A stretch of DNA of 64,000 bases from Pseudalkalibacillus hwajinpoensis (GTDB taxonomy: Bacteria; Bacillota; Bacilli; Bacillales; Guptibacillaceae), in NCBI RefSeq assembly GCF_015234585.1, contig NZ_JADFCM010000008.1, forward strand, positions 806,001 through 870,000, written 5' to 3'. The notes below the pieces were generated by a model. It was not told the origin of the DNA, searched no databases, and saw only the letters and a list, made by a program, of their open reading frames with translations. Position 1 is the first letter of the stretch. Every line of letters starts with the position of its first letter. Made by a program: the position numbers and the translations under genes. Positions 51,823 through 61,494 of the stretch are shown piece after piece.

Positions 51823-54693
51823 GTGTATAGCTTGAGGACATTTTCAGTCATGATTCATCATGATCACGATTTGCTAGAATGCATTAATAATCAACCGGAA
51901 CTGTTTCAGGCACATGCCGTACTCATTCAACTATTTTCTTTGTCAGGTGACAGGAAGCGGGCTAAAGAAGTCGCGCAACAAACATTGACATTCCTTCCTC
52001 ATGCCGTTCTTATTGGGTCCACAGCAAGTGGCGCTTATTATCAAAAGGACTACGTGAAAGAAGGGATACTCGTTTCCTTTACGACTTTTCAACACGCCGA
52101 GATCAAGCCGTTTGATTTGGAAGAGAATGCTTCCACTCTTATGAATGAGAGTACTGCACATGATGAACTTGTCATTCTTTTTAATAGTAATGTAGAAGAT
52201 CGTGCTTTGTTTGAAGGTATAAAACCAATCCGATTAATCGGAGGTAGAGCCCATATTATTAATGAGGATTCCTTTGTGATCAAAGGTAATCAACTGCTAT
52301 CGAAAGGCGTCGCTGCTGCTAAAATTATCGGAAGTGACCTTGAAGTTAAGATTTTCGAAGAAACGTTCTGGAAACCAGCTGGTCGAACGTATGAGGTGAC
52401 AAAAGCTCTCGGGACGCGTATTTTTGAAATTGAAGGCCTGAAGCCAGTGCAGTTTTATGAGAAGTATTTAGGATATGATGTTGCGAATAAACTTCCTCAA
52501 TCAGCAGCCCACGTCCCGTTGCTTCAGCGAGATAATGGGAATGTGAAGCCGATTACCATTATGGAGAAACATCGAGATGGATCGGTTACGTCGAATCGTG
52601 TACTAACAAAAGGGACGAAGCTACAGTTTTCATATGGAGACGCCGCACAAATTCAAACGTCCTATGAGCGCATTGACCAAATGGCTAGTGATTCATGGAG
52701 CCAAAGTCTATTTACTTATTCATCTGCTTCGCTCCGTGCTCTATTTTCAAACGGCATTATTACTTATTTAGAGAATCTTGAAAAGAGATGTGATCTTACA
52801 TCTGTTTTCCTTGCAACGGAATATTATTCAGATAGCCAAAAAGTACAAATTGGAAATAACAGCATGGTTTTTGCGCATTTCAATGAAAAAAATGCTCGAA
52901 TGAAAGACCTGGGGCATCAACCATTACACAATCAGGAGATGAAGGACTTGGATGGTTTAATGGCATTATCACATTTAATTAAAGCTTCAACAGAGGAATT
53001 AGAGACGTTAAATTTAAACTTACAGCAATCAGAACAGCGCTTTAAATCTCTGTTTGAACAAAATCCGAATCTTGTTTACTCTGTGGATGTATACGGTAAA
53101 ATTACGAGCGTAAACCCTGCATTAAAATCATTGCTAGGTTACTCGTCTGAAGAAGTTATGAGTAAGCATTCTCTTCAGTTTGTTTCTTCAGAGGATGCAG
53201 AAATGACTAGGAAGAAATTCTATCAAACGTTTCAGGGGATGGCTCAAACATATGATGCCCATCTTGTACACAAGTCTGGAATGAGCGTTCTCTTTACAAT
53301 TACGAATATCCCAATCATCGTTAATGGCGAAATTACCGGAGCGTATGGAATAGCCAAAAGCATCATGAATCAACGGAAAGCGGAGGAGAAAATCGCTCAT
53401 CTCGCTTATTATGATGTGTTAACCGAGCTTCCAAATCGTTTGTTATTTGAGAACTTACTAAATGAATCACTTAAGAATCCCGATGAAAAGCTAGCTGTCA
53501 TGTTCATAGATTTAGACCGCTTTAAATTGATTAATGATAGTTTGGGTCATCAAAGAGGGGATCAGATCCTCAAGCAAGTGACAACTCGAATTAAGGAAGC
53601 TATAAAGGATGATGCTGTCCTTGCTAGATTTGGTGGTGACGAATTTACTGTTCTCTTACCTGGACTGAAGTGCGAAAAGGATGCACTTATGCTTGCGAGA
53701 CGCGTCATTGATCATTTGAAGCAGCCTATCGTCTTTGACGAGGTTGAGTACTTTATGACAGTAGGCATCGGTATCAGTCTTTTCCCTCATGATGGATTAG
53801 AACTTGATACAGTTATGAAAAATGCTTATATCGCATTAGATCGCGCCAAGCAACAAGGTGCTAATTATATTGAATTCTATACCGATGAAATGACCGATCA
53901 GGCTTTTGAGAGATTAGAGCTTGAAAGTTATTTGCGTCGAGCCCTTGAGAAAGAAGAACTGACCCTTTTCTATCAGCCACAAGTTAATCTAGATGAACAG
54001 AAAATTTATGCTTGTGAAGCGTTGATTAGGTGGAATCATCCGAAATTGGGACTAGTGTCTCCAGCGCAGTTTATACCGCTTGCAGAAGAAACGGGACTAA
54101 TCGAAGAAATTGGTATTTGGGTATTGAACGAAGCATGCATGCAAACGAGCAAATGGCAAGAGCTTGGATATGATGACTTGTCGATTAGTGTGAACGTGTC
54201 TGGAAGACAGTTTCAAAGTGAGAAATTCGTTGATTCCGTTAGAGAAGCATTAGTGGCTTCTGGTCTCGATCCTCAATCTCTACACCTTGAAGTAACGGAG
54301 AGCACAACGCTCGTCAATACGGATTATAGTATTTCGATGCTAAATGAATTAAGAGAAATGGGTATTAAAGTGTCCATTGATGATTTTGGAACTGGTTATT
54401 CTTCGCTTAGTTATCTGAAGGATTTCCCATTAGATATATTGAAAATCGATCAGTCCTTTATTCGAAACCTTCAGGAAAACAACGCAGATGCAGCGATTGT
54501 TAAAGCGGTGATTACGATGTGCGAAGGTTTGAATTTATCAATTGTTGCGGAAGGAATTGAGACGAAAGAACAGGGGGATATTATTAGAAGCTTCGGGTGT
54601 AACTTTGCGCAAGGATTTTTCTATAGTAAACCATTGAATAAGGATCGTTTCGAGAAACTGCTTCTATCAAAGCAATTTCCTTTGGCAACCTAA
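51823..54693 (+). CDS. FIST-PAS-GGDEF-EAL signalling protein
   Basis: 956 residues with no membrane segment. A FIST N/C sensory region (about 1-385) holds FLPHAVLIGSTASGAYY and EAxK-like ligand motifs; FIST domains are thought to bind small molecules such as amino acids. Then come a PAS domain (about 410-525, EQRFKSLFEQNPNLVYSVD), a GGDEF domain with intact RFGGDEF (about 604-610), and an EAL domain with EALIRW (about 731) and DDFGTGYSSL. Both cyclic-di-GMP synthesis and breakdown sites look intact. The start is GTG 51823 or TTG 51832. Confidence 0.88.
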   Translation: MYSLRTFSVMIHHDHDLLECINNQPELFQAHAVLIQLFSLSGDRKRAKEVAQQTLTFLPHAVLIGSTASGAYYQKDYVKEGILVSFTTFQHAEIKPFDLEENASTLMNESTAHDELVILFNSNVEDRALFEGIKPIRLIGGRAHIINEDSFVIKGNQLLSKGVAAAKIIGSDLEVKIFEETFWKPAGRTYEVTKALGTRIFEIEGLKPVQFYEKYLGYDVANKLPQSAAHVPLLQRDNGNVKPITIMEKHRDGSVTSNRVLTKGTKLQFSYGDAAQIQTSYERIDQMASDSWSQSLFTYSSASLRALFSNGIITYLENLEKRCDLTSVFLATEYYSDSQKVQIGNNSMVFAHFNEKNARMKDLGHQPLHNQEMKDLDGLMALSHLIKASTEELETLNLNLQQSEQRFKSLFEQNPNLVYSVDVYGKITSVNPALKSLLGYSSEEVMSKHSLQFVSSEDAEMTRKKFYQTFQGMAQTYDAHLVHKSGMSVLFTITNIPIIVNGEITGAYGIAKSIMNQRKAEEKIAHLAYYDVLTELPNRLLFENLLNESLKNPDEKLAVMFIDLDRFKLINDSLGHQRGDQILKQVTTRIKEAIKDDAVLARFGGDEFTVLLPGLKCEKDALMLARRVIDHLKQPIVFDEVEYFMTVGIGISLFPHDGLELDTVMKNAYIALDRAKQQGANYIEFYTDEMTDQAFERLELESYLRRALEKEELTLFYQPQVNLDEQKIYACEALIRWNHPKLGLVSPAQFIPLAEETGLIEEIGIWVLNEACMQTSKWQELGYDDLSISVNVSGRQFQSEKFVDSVREALVASGLDPQSLHLEVTESTTLVNTDYSISMLNELREMGIKVSIDDFGTGYSSLSYLKDFPLDILKIDQSFIRNLQENNADAAIVKAVITMCEGLNLSIVAEGIETKEQGDIIRSFGCNFAQGFFYSKPLNKDRFEKLLLSKQFPLAT

Positions 54694-54695
54694 CG

Positions 54696-54727
54696 AAGAT
54701 CGACCCAATGTGGTCGATCTTTTTTAT
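54696..54727 (+). terminator. Terminator of the GGDEF-EAL gene
   Basis: AAGATCGACC / GGTCGATCTT then T-run. Confidence 0.88.
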
Positions 54728-54816
54728 TTTGCAGAGCGTCCTGCCTCCAATGTGCTCCAGCTGTTTCAACCGATAGTTGGAAGGGAATAGGACCATAGCA
54801 AAGAGGTGATAAAGAG

Positions 54817-56148
54817 ATGGATTACGACGTCATGATTATTGGAGGAGGCATATCGGGCCTCACACTTGCTGTCAAATTAGGACAAAGTAATGTGAAAACG
54901 CTATTAATTGAAAAAGATAAAAGAAGCGGGTTGATTTATAAAGGTGAACTTCTTCAGCCAAAAAGTCTTCAAGTCCTTGAACGAATTAATGTTTTAGATG
55001 TAGTAAAAGAAAATGGTTTTCACTTACCTTCGATTGAATTCCATGAGTATAACCAAAAAGACGATGGCACGATGGAGCACCTTAGTTCAAATGAATTCCG
55101 CTACGATGTGATTCCATCTCTATACAATACATCGCTTATGATTCCACATGAGAGGCTAAAAGAGCTTCTTTTCGAAGAGGCTTCAAAATATGAATCTGTT
55201 GATTATATTCAGCCTGCTAAATTTACGGGCTTTACTGAAGATGAGCCGGAGAATAAGAAAGCGATCATTCAAACAAAAGAAGGGGAACGTGAAATTCAAG
55301 CAGGCTTTTACGTTGGTGCTGAAGGAAGAGCTTCTCCAACAAGAACAGCTATGGAAGTGGAGATGAAGAATACAAAGTATAATCATCATTTCTTGACGGT
55401 ATCGTTTCCCCGCCCGGAGACGCTAAATCAGTCAACCATCATCACGACTCAAAATAAATTTGTCGGATTATTCCCACTTCCGAATAATGAAGTAAGAAGT
55501 GTTCTGTTGATTAAACCAGGCGAGTTCAAATCGATGCGTGAAGAAGGATTACAGTCCTTTTATCGTGCTTATTGTGAGCTAATGCCTGAGCTTGAGGGCT
55601 ATGTTCATCAAATTGATACGTGGAAGAAAATTCAACTCATGATTCCTGTTAGGCACAATGTCTCCAATTACGTCAAAAATAATTTGATCTTAACAGGGGA
55701 TGCCGCTCATAGCGTACATCCTATGGCAGGGGAAGGAATGAACTTGGCGATTCAAGATTCTGATGTATTAGGAGAACTTCTTTGCTGGATGTTTGGAACG
55801 AATCAGACGGAATGGAAGCATCTTAAGTGGTATGAGAAAGTAAGAAAACCGCGAGCGGAATATGTGTCTACGCTTAGTCATCAAGCTGCACTACTCTACT
55901 CTTTCCCTTATCGTCCGTGGCAGAGACTTCGAATTAAAGGGGTCAATCAAACAGAGCATTCACCTCTTCTTCATTATAAGCAGATGTTAAATACATCGGG
56001 TCTCGGCATTTGGAAATTTAACCTGTTGGATCGATTGAAGCAAGCAGGAATAATTCCAGCTGCAATAGGGAATGGGAAATTAAGTAAACATCCAAATGAG
56101 AAAGTAATGTTCACGAAAGAGGATGATTATCCGTGGTATCGCAAATGA
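54817..56148 (+). CDS. FAD-dependent monooxygenase
   Basis: 443 residues of the UbiH/PHBH-type group A flavin monooxygenases. The FAD-binding GxGxxG is IGGGISGLTLA at the N-terminus, and the second FAD motif GDAAHSVHPMAGEGMNLAIQD is near residue 290. They hydroxylate aromatic or quinone-like substrates. AAAGAGGTG precedes the ATG. The methyltransferase gene starts 16 nt after its stop, suggesting a two-step tailoring pair; the substrate is unknown. Confidence 0.8.
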   Translation: MDYDVMIIGGGISGLTLAVKLGQSNVKTLLIEKDKRSGLIYKGELLQPKSLQVLERINVLDVVKENGFHLPSIEFHEYNQKDDGTMEHLSSNEFRYDVIPSLYNTSLMIPHERLKELLFEEASKYESVDYIQPAKFTGFTEDEPENKKAIIQTKEGEREIQAGFYVGAEGRASPTRTAMEVEMKNTKYNHHFLTVSFPRPETLNQSTIITTQNKFVGLFPLPNNEVRSVLLIKPGEFKSMREEGLQSFYRAYCELMPELEGYVHQIDTWKKIQLMIPVRHNVSNYVKNNLILTGDAAHSVHPMAGEGMNLAIQDSDVLGELLCWMFGTNQTEWKHLKWYEKVRKPRAEYVSTLSHQAALLYSFPYRPWQRLRIKGVNQTEHSPLLHYKQMLNTSGLGIWKFNLLDRLKQAGIIPAAIGNGKLSKHPNEKVMFTKEDDYPWYRK

Positions 56149-56164
56149 GACGGGAGGAAAAGAT

Positions 56165-57160
56165 ATGAAGGAAATAAAAAAGATTTGGCGTGCTAGAAAG
56201 TGGATGAAAAGCAATGAACCTTTTTTATACGCCTGGCATGCCCATGTAGGCTATGTACATGACTTATTTGATGAGTTCGAATCAGGAACAACCGTCTCTG
56301 CTGTTGCGACCAAACGAGACATGAATGAACTGCTACTAACAAGATGGGCTGAAGTGGGGGTGGCAATCGGTCACTTAAAAAATGAAAAGGATGGAAAGAT
56401 CCGTTCTAAGAAACATATGGTTGAATCGATCTCAAAAAGCAGTGAGCACTCTGTTGGTATCTTATTAAAAGAAATGATGGAGTTACATATTCCGATTTTG
56501 CTTTCCTATCCTAATTTATTAAGCAAAGATCAACCCGCGCGATATGAGGACGAAGATTATGGAGGAACGGTTGCGGCAACATCCAGCTTTATTGAACGAT
56601 TTGCTTTTCCGAAGATTTATCAAGCGATTAAGACGACGAATGCCCAATCCGTTATCGATTTTGGCTCAGGTTACGCGGGGTATTTATCGCGTATTGGAGC
56701 AAAGTTAGAGGACATGAAGCTTGTTGGAATTGAAAAAAATCGATCCGTCTGTTTAGATGCAGAAGCTAATATCCATTTTCCGCTAAAATCACCGCTACAC
56801 CTTTATCCTGATGATATGATGACATGGAAATGGGATGGTGCCCCCTTTGATATGGCGATGATGAATAATTTACTTTATTATTTTGCTCCAGAAGATCGAT
56901 TGAAACTGTTCCAAAAGGCAAATGAGGTAACAGGTGAAGCTGGTCAGCTGATTATCATCACTCCTATGCATGAATCAAAACACGGGCAGGCTTTCTCGGC
57001 TGCGTTTAACAGCTTTATGAGTGCTCATGATAACCTTTATCCATTGCCAAGTCGTGATGAAATGGACGATTTAGCAACGAAAACAGGATTTAAGCTTAAA
57101 CAAATAAAACCAGTTGTAAAAGAAGGCGCATGGTACTTTTTGCGTTTTCAGAAAGTGTGA
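56165..57160 (+). CDS. Class I SAM-dependent methyltransferase
   Basis: 331 residues from ATG 56165, which has GGGAGGAAA upstream. The C-terminal half is a Rossmann methyltransferase (SVIDFGSGYAGYL, VGIEKNRSVCLDAEAN, FDMAMMNNLLYYFAP). The N-terminal half contains helices typical of O-methyltransferase dimerisation domains. It is co-transcribed with the flavin monooxygenase. Confidence 0.78.
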   Translation: MKEIKKIWRARKWMKSNEPFLYAWHAHVGYVHDLFDEFESGTTVSAVATKRDMNELLLTRWAEVGVAIGHLKNEKDGKIRSKKHMVESISKSSEHSVGILLKEMMELHIPILLSYPNLLSKDQPARYEDEDYGGTVAATSSFIERFAFPKIYQAIKTTNAQSVIDFGSGYAGYLSRIGAKLEDMKLVGIEKNRSVCLDAEANIHFPLKSPLHLYPDDMMTWKWDGAPFDMAMMNNLLYYFAPEDRLKLFQKANEVTGEAGQLIIITPMHESKHGQAFSAAFNSFMSAHDNLYPLPSRDEMDDLATKTGFKLKQIKPVVKEGAWYFLRFQKV

Positions 57161-57186
57161 GACCTATCAAAAGGTCTCTTTTTTTC
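57159..57186 (+). terminator. Terminator of the monooxygenase-methyltransferase pair
   Basis: GAGACCT / AGGTCTC then seven T, starting in the stop codon. Confidence 0.88.
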
Positions 57187-57265
57187 GTTCGTTCAAAGAC
57201 ATTTTGCACCAAAATTGGGCGTATGCATAATGTGAACAGAGAGGAATGAGAGGAGGGAGATCTTT

Positions 57266-59107
57266 TTGTGTGGGATAACTGGATGGGTGGATTGGAAGCA
57301 GAATCTGACAGGAGAAGAGAACGTTCTTAGACGAATGGCGAATACGTTGTCAAGACGTGGTCCTGATGCTTCAAACAGCTGGGTTAGTGCGCATTGTGGA
57401 TTTGGGCATACTCGTTTGATTGTCGTTGACCCAGCTGGTGGAAGTCAGCCAATGACTAGGACACATGGCGAAAAGCAATATACGATTTGTTATAACGGTG
57501 AGCTATATAATACGGAGGATTTACGTAAAGTTCTCCTTGCAAAGGGTTATACATTTCAATCTCATTCGGATACAGAAGTTCTTTTAACGTGCTATGTTGA
57601 ATGGGGAGAGCAATGCGTTGATCATTTAAATGGTATTTTTGCCTTTGGCATTTGGGATGGAGAGAAATTATTCCTTGCAAGAGACCGCCTTGGTGTTAAG
57701 CCATTATTCTATCGACAAAGTGGCAGCTCACTTCAATTCGGCTCAGAGCTTAAAGCCATTCTAGCTCATCCCGATGTGAAGACGGAAGTCGATCGAGCGG
57801 GGCTTCAAGAAATTTTTGGTTTAGGACCTTCTAGAACACCAGGACATGGGGTTTTTCGAGGCATAAATGAACTGCGACCTGGATTTGCGATGAAGTTTGA
57901 GCGGAGTGGTCTTCGCAAATGGCGCTATTGGAATGTCAAAAGTAGTGAACATACTGATGATCTTGATACAACTGTAGATAAAGTAGGGGACCTTTTAAAA
58001 GATTCCATTAAACGACAGCTTGTAGCGGATGTACCAGTTTGTACGTTTTTATCTGGTGGAGTTGATTCAAGCGCCATTACATCCGTTGCTCAAACGGCAT
58101 TCCTGGATGATAACAAGGGCACATTACGTTCCTTTTCGGTTGATTATGCGGATAATGATAAATACTTCAAGAGTAGTGAATTTCAGCCGAATTCAGATGC
58201 TCCGTGGATCAAAAAAGTTTCAGCAGAGCTTGCAACTGATCATACGAACTGTGTGATTGATACACCTCAGCTTGTGCATCACTTAAAGGAAGCGATTGAA
58301 TGTCGAGACCTGCCTGGTATGGCGGATGTAGACTCTTCATTATTGTGGTTTTCAAAGGAAATTAAGAAACATGCGACTGTTGCTCTTTCAGGTGAATGTG
58401 CTGATGAAATATTTGGTGGGTATCCATGGTTTCATAAGCCGGAGCTTTTAGATCAGGAGCAGTTTCCCTGGATGAGATCGACACTTGAAAGACAGGCGAT
58501 GTTAAAAGAAGATGTTCGGAATAAATTGAAGCTAGAAGATTACGTGACGGAAAGATATCGTGAGTCAATGAAGGAAACGCCAGTACTTGATGGAGAGAGT
58601 GAGATTGAAGCAAAAAGAAGAGCTCTCTTTTATTTGAATTTAAATTGGTTTATGACAACACTTCTTGAACGAAAAGACCGTATGAGCATGGGAGCTAGTC
58701 TAGAAGTAAGGGTGCCGTTTTCTGATCACCGCATCATTGAATACGTGTGGAATGTCCCGTGGGATATGAAAATGCTTGATGGTCGAGAGAAGGGACTTTT
58801 GCGAAAAGCGATGACAGGAACGCTTTCACATGATGTTCTTTATCGAAAAAAGAGTCCTTATCCAAAAACCTACAATCCTGCTTATACGAAAGCCGTTTCT
58901 TCATGGCTTCAAGATACGCTCGATAACAAGCAGGCGCCGCTTCTTGAATTGATCGATAGAAAAGTTGTGCAAGATATCGTTGATTCAGAGGGAAAGGCGT
59001 TTAAAGTTCCCTGGTTCGGTCAGCTTATGGCAGGACCTCAATTGATTGCTCACCTTGCTCAAATTAATTATTGGATGGAGCACCATAATGTAAATTTAGT
59101 TGACTAA
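57266..59107 (+). CDS. asnO: Asparagine synthetase (glutamine-hydrolysing)
   Basis: 613 residues. Makes asparagine from aspartate with glutamine nitrogen. The nucleophilic Cys2 follows the TTG start directly (M-CGITGW), so the start is fixed; GAGGAGGGAG precedes it. Glutaminase motifs RRGPDAS and GHTRL and the synthase PP-loop LSGGVDSS are intact. Bacillus AsnO (YisO, about 614 residues) is linked to sporulation and keeps this place near yisK-yisL. Confidence 0.9.
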   Translation: MCGITGWVDWKQNLTGEENVLRRMANTLSRRGPDASNSWVSAHCGFGHTRLIVVDPAGGSQPMTRTHGEKQYTICYNGELYNTEDLRKVLLAKGYTFQSHSDTEVLLTCYVEWGEQCVDHLNGIFAFGIWDGEKLFLARDRLGVKPLFYRQSGSSLQFGSELKAILAHPDVKTEVDRAGLQEIFGLGPSRTPGHGVFRGINELRPGFAMKFERSGLRKWRYWNVKSSEHTDDLDTTVDKVGDLLKDSIKRQLVADVPVCTFLSGGVDSSAITSVAQTAFLDDNKGTLRSFSVDYADNDKYFKSSEFQPNSDAPWIKKVSAELATDHTNCVIDTPQLVHHLKEAIECRDLPGMADVDSSLLWFSKEIKKHATVALSGECADEIFGGYPWFHKPELLDQEQFPWMRSTLERQAMLKEDVRNKLKLEDYVTERYRESMKETPVLDGESEIEAKRRALFYLNLNWFMTTLLERKDRMSMGASLEVRVPFSDHRIIEYVWNVPWDMKMLDGREKGLLRKAMTGTLSHDVLYRKKSPYPKTYNPAYTKAVSSWLQDTLDNKQAPLLELIDRKVVQDIVDSEGKAFKVPWFGQLMAGPQLIAHLAQINYWMEHHNVNLVD

Positions 59108-59109
59108 AA

Positions 59110-59142
59110 AAAGGATCGAAGCTGATGGCTTCGATCCTTTTC
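59110..59142 (+). terminator. Terminator of asnO
   Basis: AAAAGGATCGAAGC / GCTTCGATCCTTTT. Confidence 0.88.
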
Positions 59143-59163
59143 TTTAAAAGATTTTATTATTGC

Positions 59164-59548
59164 TCGTTCCCGCTTAGTGGGGAGGGGTTCGATCGCTTCA
59201 GCTTATCAAAAGAATACAAAGTGGGTGTTCTTTTGATAAGGCTTCAGCGCTTGTCGAGGCTAAGCGGGCGCTTCCGCTTTTCGTGATCCAGCTGCAGTGG
59301 GCAGACACTCGGTCACTTCACCTTTTCATCCGAACACAAAGACCGTGTTCAAATGAAAAGGCTCCAGTGCCTGCCGTGTCTTAACGCCCACTTCCGCTTT
59401 TCGTGTCCAGCTGCGACTCGCAGAAACTGCGATATTTCACTCTTTCACCAGAACACAAAGGGCGTGTTCTAGTTCAAGAGCTCCAATATCTCCGTTTCTA
59501 AACGCTCTTCTCCGCTTTTCATGTCTAAACGCTTCCTTCTGCTTTTCT
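59164..59548 (+). repeat. Hairpin-repeat array C (three units and a terminal remnant)
   Basis: Units at about 59164, 59283 and 59403, with a right-half remnant from 59521 to about 59548. Unit 1 is diverged and has lost the usual left base, but its ends pair as CCCGCTTAG / CTAAGCGGG. Unit 2 has AGACAC/GTGTCT and CACT/AGTG; unit 3 is of the ATATT/AATAT type seen in array A unit 3. The remnant runs into the amtB coding region and supplies its stop codon and last codons. Confidence 0.82.
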
Positions 59549-60925
59549 TTTTTCAACTGGTGGCTGTTCGAGTCCGTTGAGGCGTTCGACTAGGCTGTGG
59601 CCGAATGGTGTTCCGGCAGAAGGGCTTTCGTTGTTGTTTAGAAGGCCTCCTCTAAGCTCGTAAGCTGTTGAGCCGTGCTCTGCGAAATCAAGTCCCTGTA
59701 TTTCTTCTTCACGAGAAACGCGAATGGAAGAGAAGCGAGTATAGATGAATAAGAAAATACCTACTGTACCAATCGTCCACGCCATAACTGCTAGAATTCC
59801 GATTGCTTGAACGAGTATAAGGGATGCACCGCCTCCATAGAATAAACCTCCATCGATTGCGAAAAGTCCAACGGCTAGCGTGCCCCACGCACCACACACT
59901 CCGTGAACAGCAATCGCTCCAACTGGGTCATCCAATTTTACGCGACGGTCAATCAGTTGAACGGCTTCAATTAAGATAACACCAGAGATAAGACCGATGA
60001 ACATGGCGCCAATTGGAGATACGCTTGCTGTACCTGCTGTAATTCCGACAAGCCCAGCTAATGCGCCGTTTAGAGTTAAAGAAGCATCAATTTGCTTATA
60101 GCGAATATAAGAATAAAGGGCACTTCCGATTACACCACTTGAAGCAGAAAGAAGTGTTGTTGCTACGATCGTAGGGATAAGTGCGTCGCTTGCTGATAGT
60201 GTACTACCTGCATTAAATCCAAACCAGCCGAACCAAAGAATGAAGACTCCTAGTGCGCCAAGTGGAATGTTATGACCTTGAATAACGTTCACTTTTCCGT
60301 TTGAGTATTTACCAAGACGTCCTCCAAGAAAGGCGACCGCCACAACCGCACCAAGTGCACCTGTCATATGAACGACCGTTGAGCCAGCAAAGTCAACAAA
60401 TCCTAGTTCTGAAAGCCATCCGCCACCCCAAATCCAGTGACCAACAACAGGATAAACAAATCCGATCATTGCAACCGTTACAGCAATATAACTGATTAAT
60501 TTCATTCTCTCAGCTACTGCACCAGAAATGATTGTCGCACAAGTTGCGGCAAAGACGGCCTGGAAAACAAAGAAGCCGATGTTTTCAGATTGTCCTAGAA
60601 GAAGGAAGCCATCACTACCAATAAAACCGCCGGCTGAAGAACCGAACATCAATCCGTATCCGATTATAAAGTAAAGCACAGCGCCAATTGACATTGTTAG
60701 AAGATTCTTCATTAAAATATTTAAGGCGTTTTTAGAACGGGTAAATCCAGTTTCAACCATTGCAAATCCAGCGTGCATGAAGAATACTAGAAAGGCAGCA
60801 ATCATAATCCATACGGTATCCATTGAAGCACTCAAGGCAGTTACAGCTGAGGCATCGCCTGCTGCGAAGACATGTCCTCCGGATAGAAGAAAGAGAAGCG
60901 CGAACAAACCAGTGATTTTTTTCAT
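59525..60925 (-). CDS. amtB: Ammonium transporter AmtB/NrgA
   Basis: 466 residues. A signal sequence (FALLFLLSGGHVFA) is followed by an Amt channel with about 11 membrane helices. Conserved parts include the FVDFAGSTVVHMTGALGA segment and the HGVCGAWGTLAVG pore region. It imports ammonium and is gated by the PII protein encoded just upstream. ATG 60925 follows AAAGGATG; an earlier frame extends into glnK and was rejected. Its last residues (KAEGSV) lie in a hairpin-repeat remnant. Confidence 0.93.
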   Translation of the reverse strand: MKKITGLFALLFLLSGGHVFAAGDASAVTALSASMDTVWIMIAAFLVFFMHAGFAMVETGFTRSKNALNILMKNLLTMSIGAVLYFIIGYGLMFGSSAGGFIGSDGFLLLGQSENIGFFVFQAVFAATCATIISGAVAERMKLISYIAVTVAMIGFVYPVVGHWIWGGGWLSELGFVDFAGSTVVHMTGALGAVVAVAFLGGRLGKYSNGKVNVIQGHNIPLGALGVFILWFGWFGFNAGSTLSASDALIPTIVATTLLSASSGVIGSALYSYIRYKQIDASLTLNGALAGLVGITAGTASVSPIGAMFIGLISGVILIEAVQLIDRRVKLDDPVGAIAVHGVCGAWGTLAVGLFAIDGGLFYGGGASLILVQAIGILAVMAWTIGTVGIFLFIYTRFSSIRVSREEEIQGLDFAEHGSTAYELRGGLLNNNESPSAGTPFGHSLVERLNGLEQPPVEKRKAEGSV

Positions 60926-60947
60926 TGTTTTTATCATCCTTTTTGAT

Positions 60948-61289
60948 TTATTTAAATGCAGTGAGTCCGTGTTCACCAGATCGTATGCGAATGACATCTT
61001 CAACAGGATAAACAAATATTTTGCCGTCGCCAACTTCCCCGGTTGCACATATATCGCGAATATGCTTAACAACATGATCAAGCAGGTCATCATCAAAAAC
61101 GAGCTCTACTTTAATTTTCGCCTGAAGCGAGACTTCAAAATGACTTCCTCTGAAAACGCCAGTTTGTTTTTTTTGTAATCCACATCCAGCTACTTCGGAT
61201 ACTGTCATGCCTGTGATACCTTCATCTCTTAACCGATCTCTTAGGTCCTGAAATGCCTCAGGACGAATAATGGCTTCTACTTTTTTCAT
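60948..61289 (-). CDS. glnK: Nitrogen regulatory PII protein GlnK
   Basis: 113 residues, trimeric PII fold: T-loop GLQKKQTGVFRGSHFEVSL, ending IRIRSGEHG. It blocks AmtB when nitrogen is plentiful and binds TnrA in Bacillus. The uridylylation Tyr51 of enteric PII is Phe here, so it cannot be controlled by uridylylation at that site. GGAGGG precedes ATG 61289. Order glnK-amtB is the reverse of nrgA-nrgB in B. subtilis. Confidence 0.93.
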   Translation of the reverse strand: MKKVEAIIRPEAFQDLRDRLRDEGITGMTVSEVAGCGLQKKQTGVFRGSHFEVSLQAKIKVELVFDDDLLDHVVKHIRDICATGEVGDGKIFVYPVEDVIRIRSGEHGLTAFK

Positions 61290-61302
61290 GTAAGACCCTC
61301 CA

Positions 61303-61319
61303 TGTCAGTTTTTCTAACA
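61303..61319. promoter_or_regulatory. TnrA/GlnR-like box 2, next to the glnK ribosome binding site
   Basis: TGTCAGTTTTTCTAACA, a full match to TGTNA-N7-TNACA, centred 22 nt before the glnK start and downstream of the predicted promoter, a position suited to repression. Confidence 0.55.
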
Positions 61320-61340
61320 TTGCCTTTTTTCTATATCCTA

Positions 61341-61369
61341 ATATTATGCGGTGAAAACAAGAAATTCAA
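61341..61369 (-). promoter_or_regulatory. Promoter of glnK-amtB
   Basis: Minus strand TTGAAT (61369-61364), 17-nt spacer, TAATAT (61346-61341). Confidence 0.6.
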
Positions 61370-61397
61370 GGTTATTTTTTGAAAATTTAAAATAGCG

Positions 61398-61414
61398 TGT
61401 CATATAATCTAACC
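61398..61414. promoter_or_regulatory. TnrA-like box 1, upstream of the glnK promoter
   Basis: TGTCATATAATCTAACC matches TGTNANAWWWTMTNACA at 16 of 17 positions, with only the last base differing. It lies upstream of the -35 box, as expected for a TnrA activator site. Confidence 0.65.
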
Positions 61415-61494
61415 TTAATAAATGTAAGTAATCAGAATATTCCAAGTGGGGTAAGTGTGGTTGCGCTTTCAGTTGATTTCGAATTCTGAGGCAT

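Noticed and set aside
60926..61096. Longer AmtB reading frame with extra N-terminal residues
   Set aside because: It overlaps glnK; the ATG at 60925 directly precedes a signal sequence and has its own ribosome binding site.
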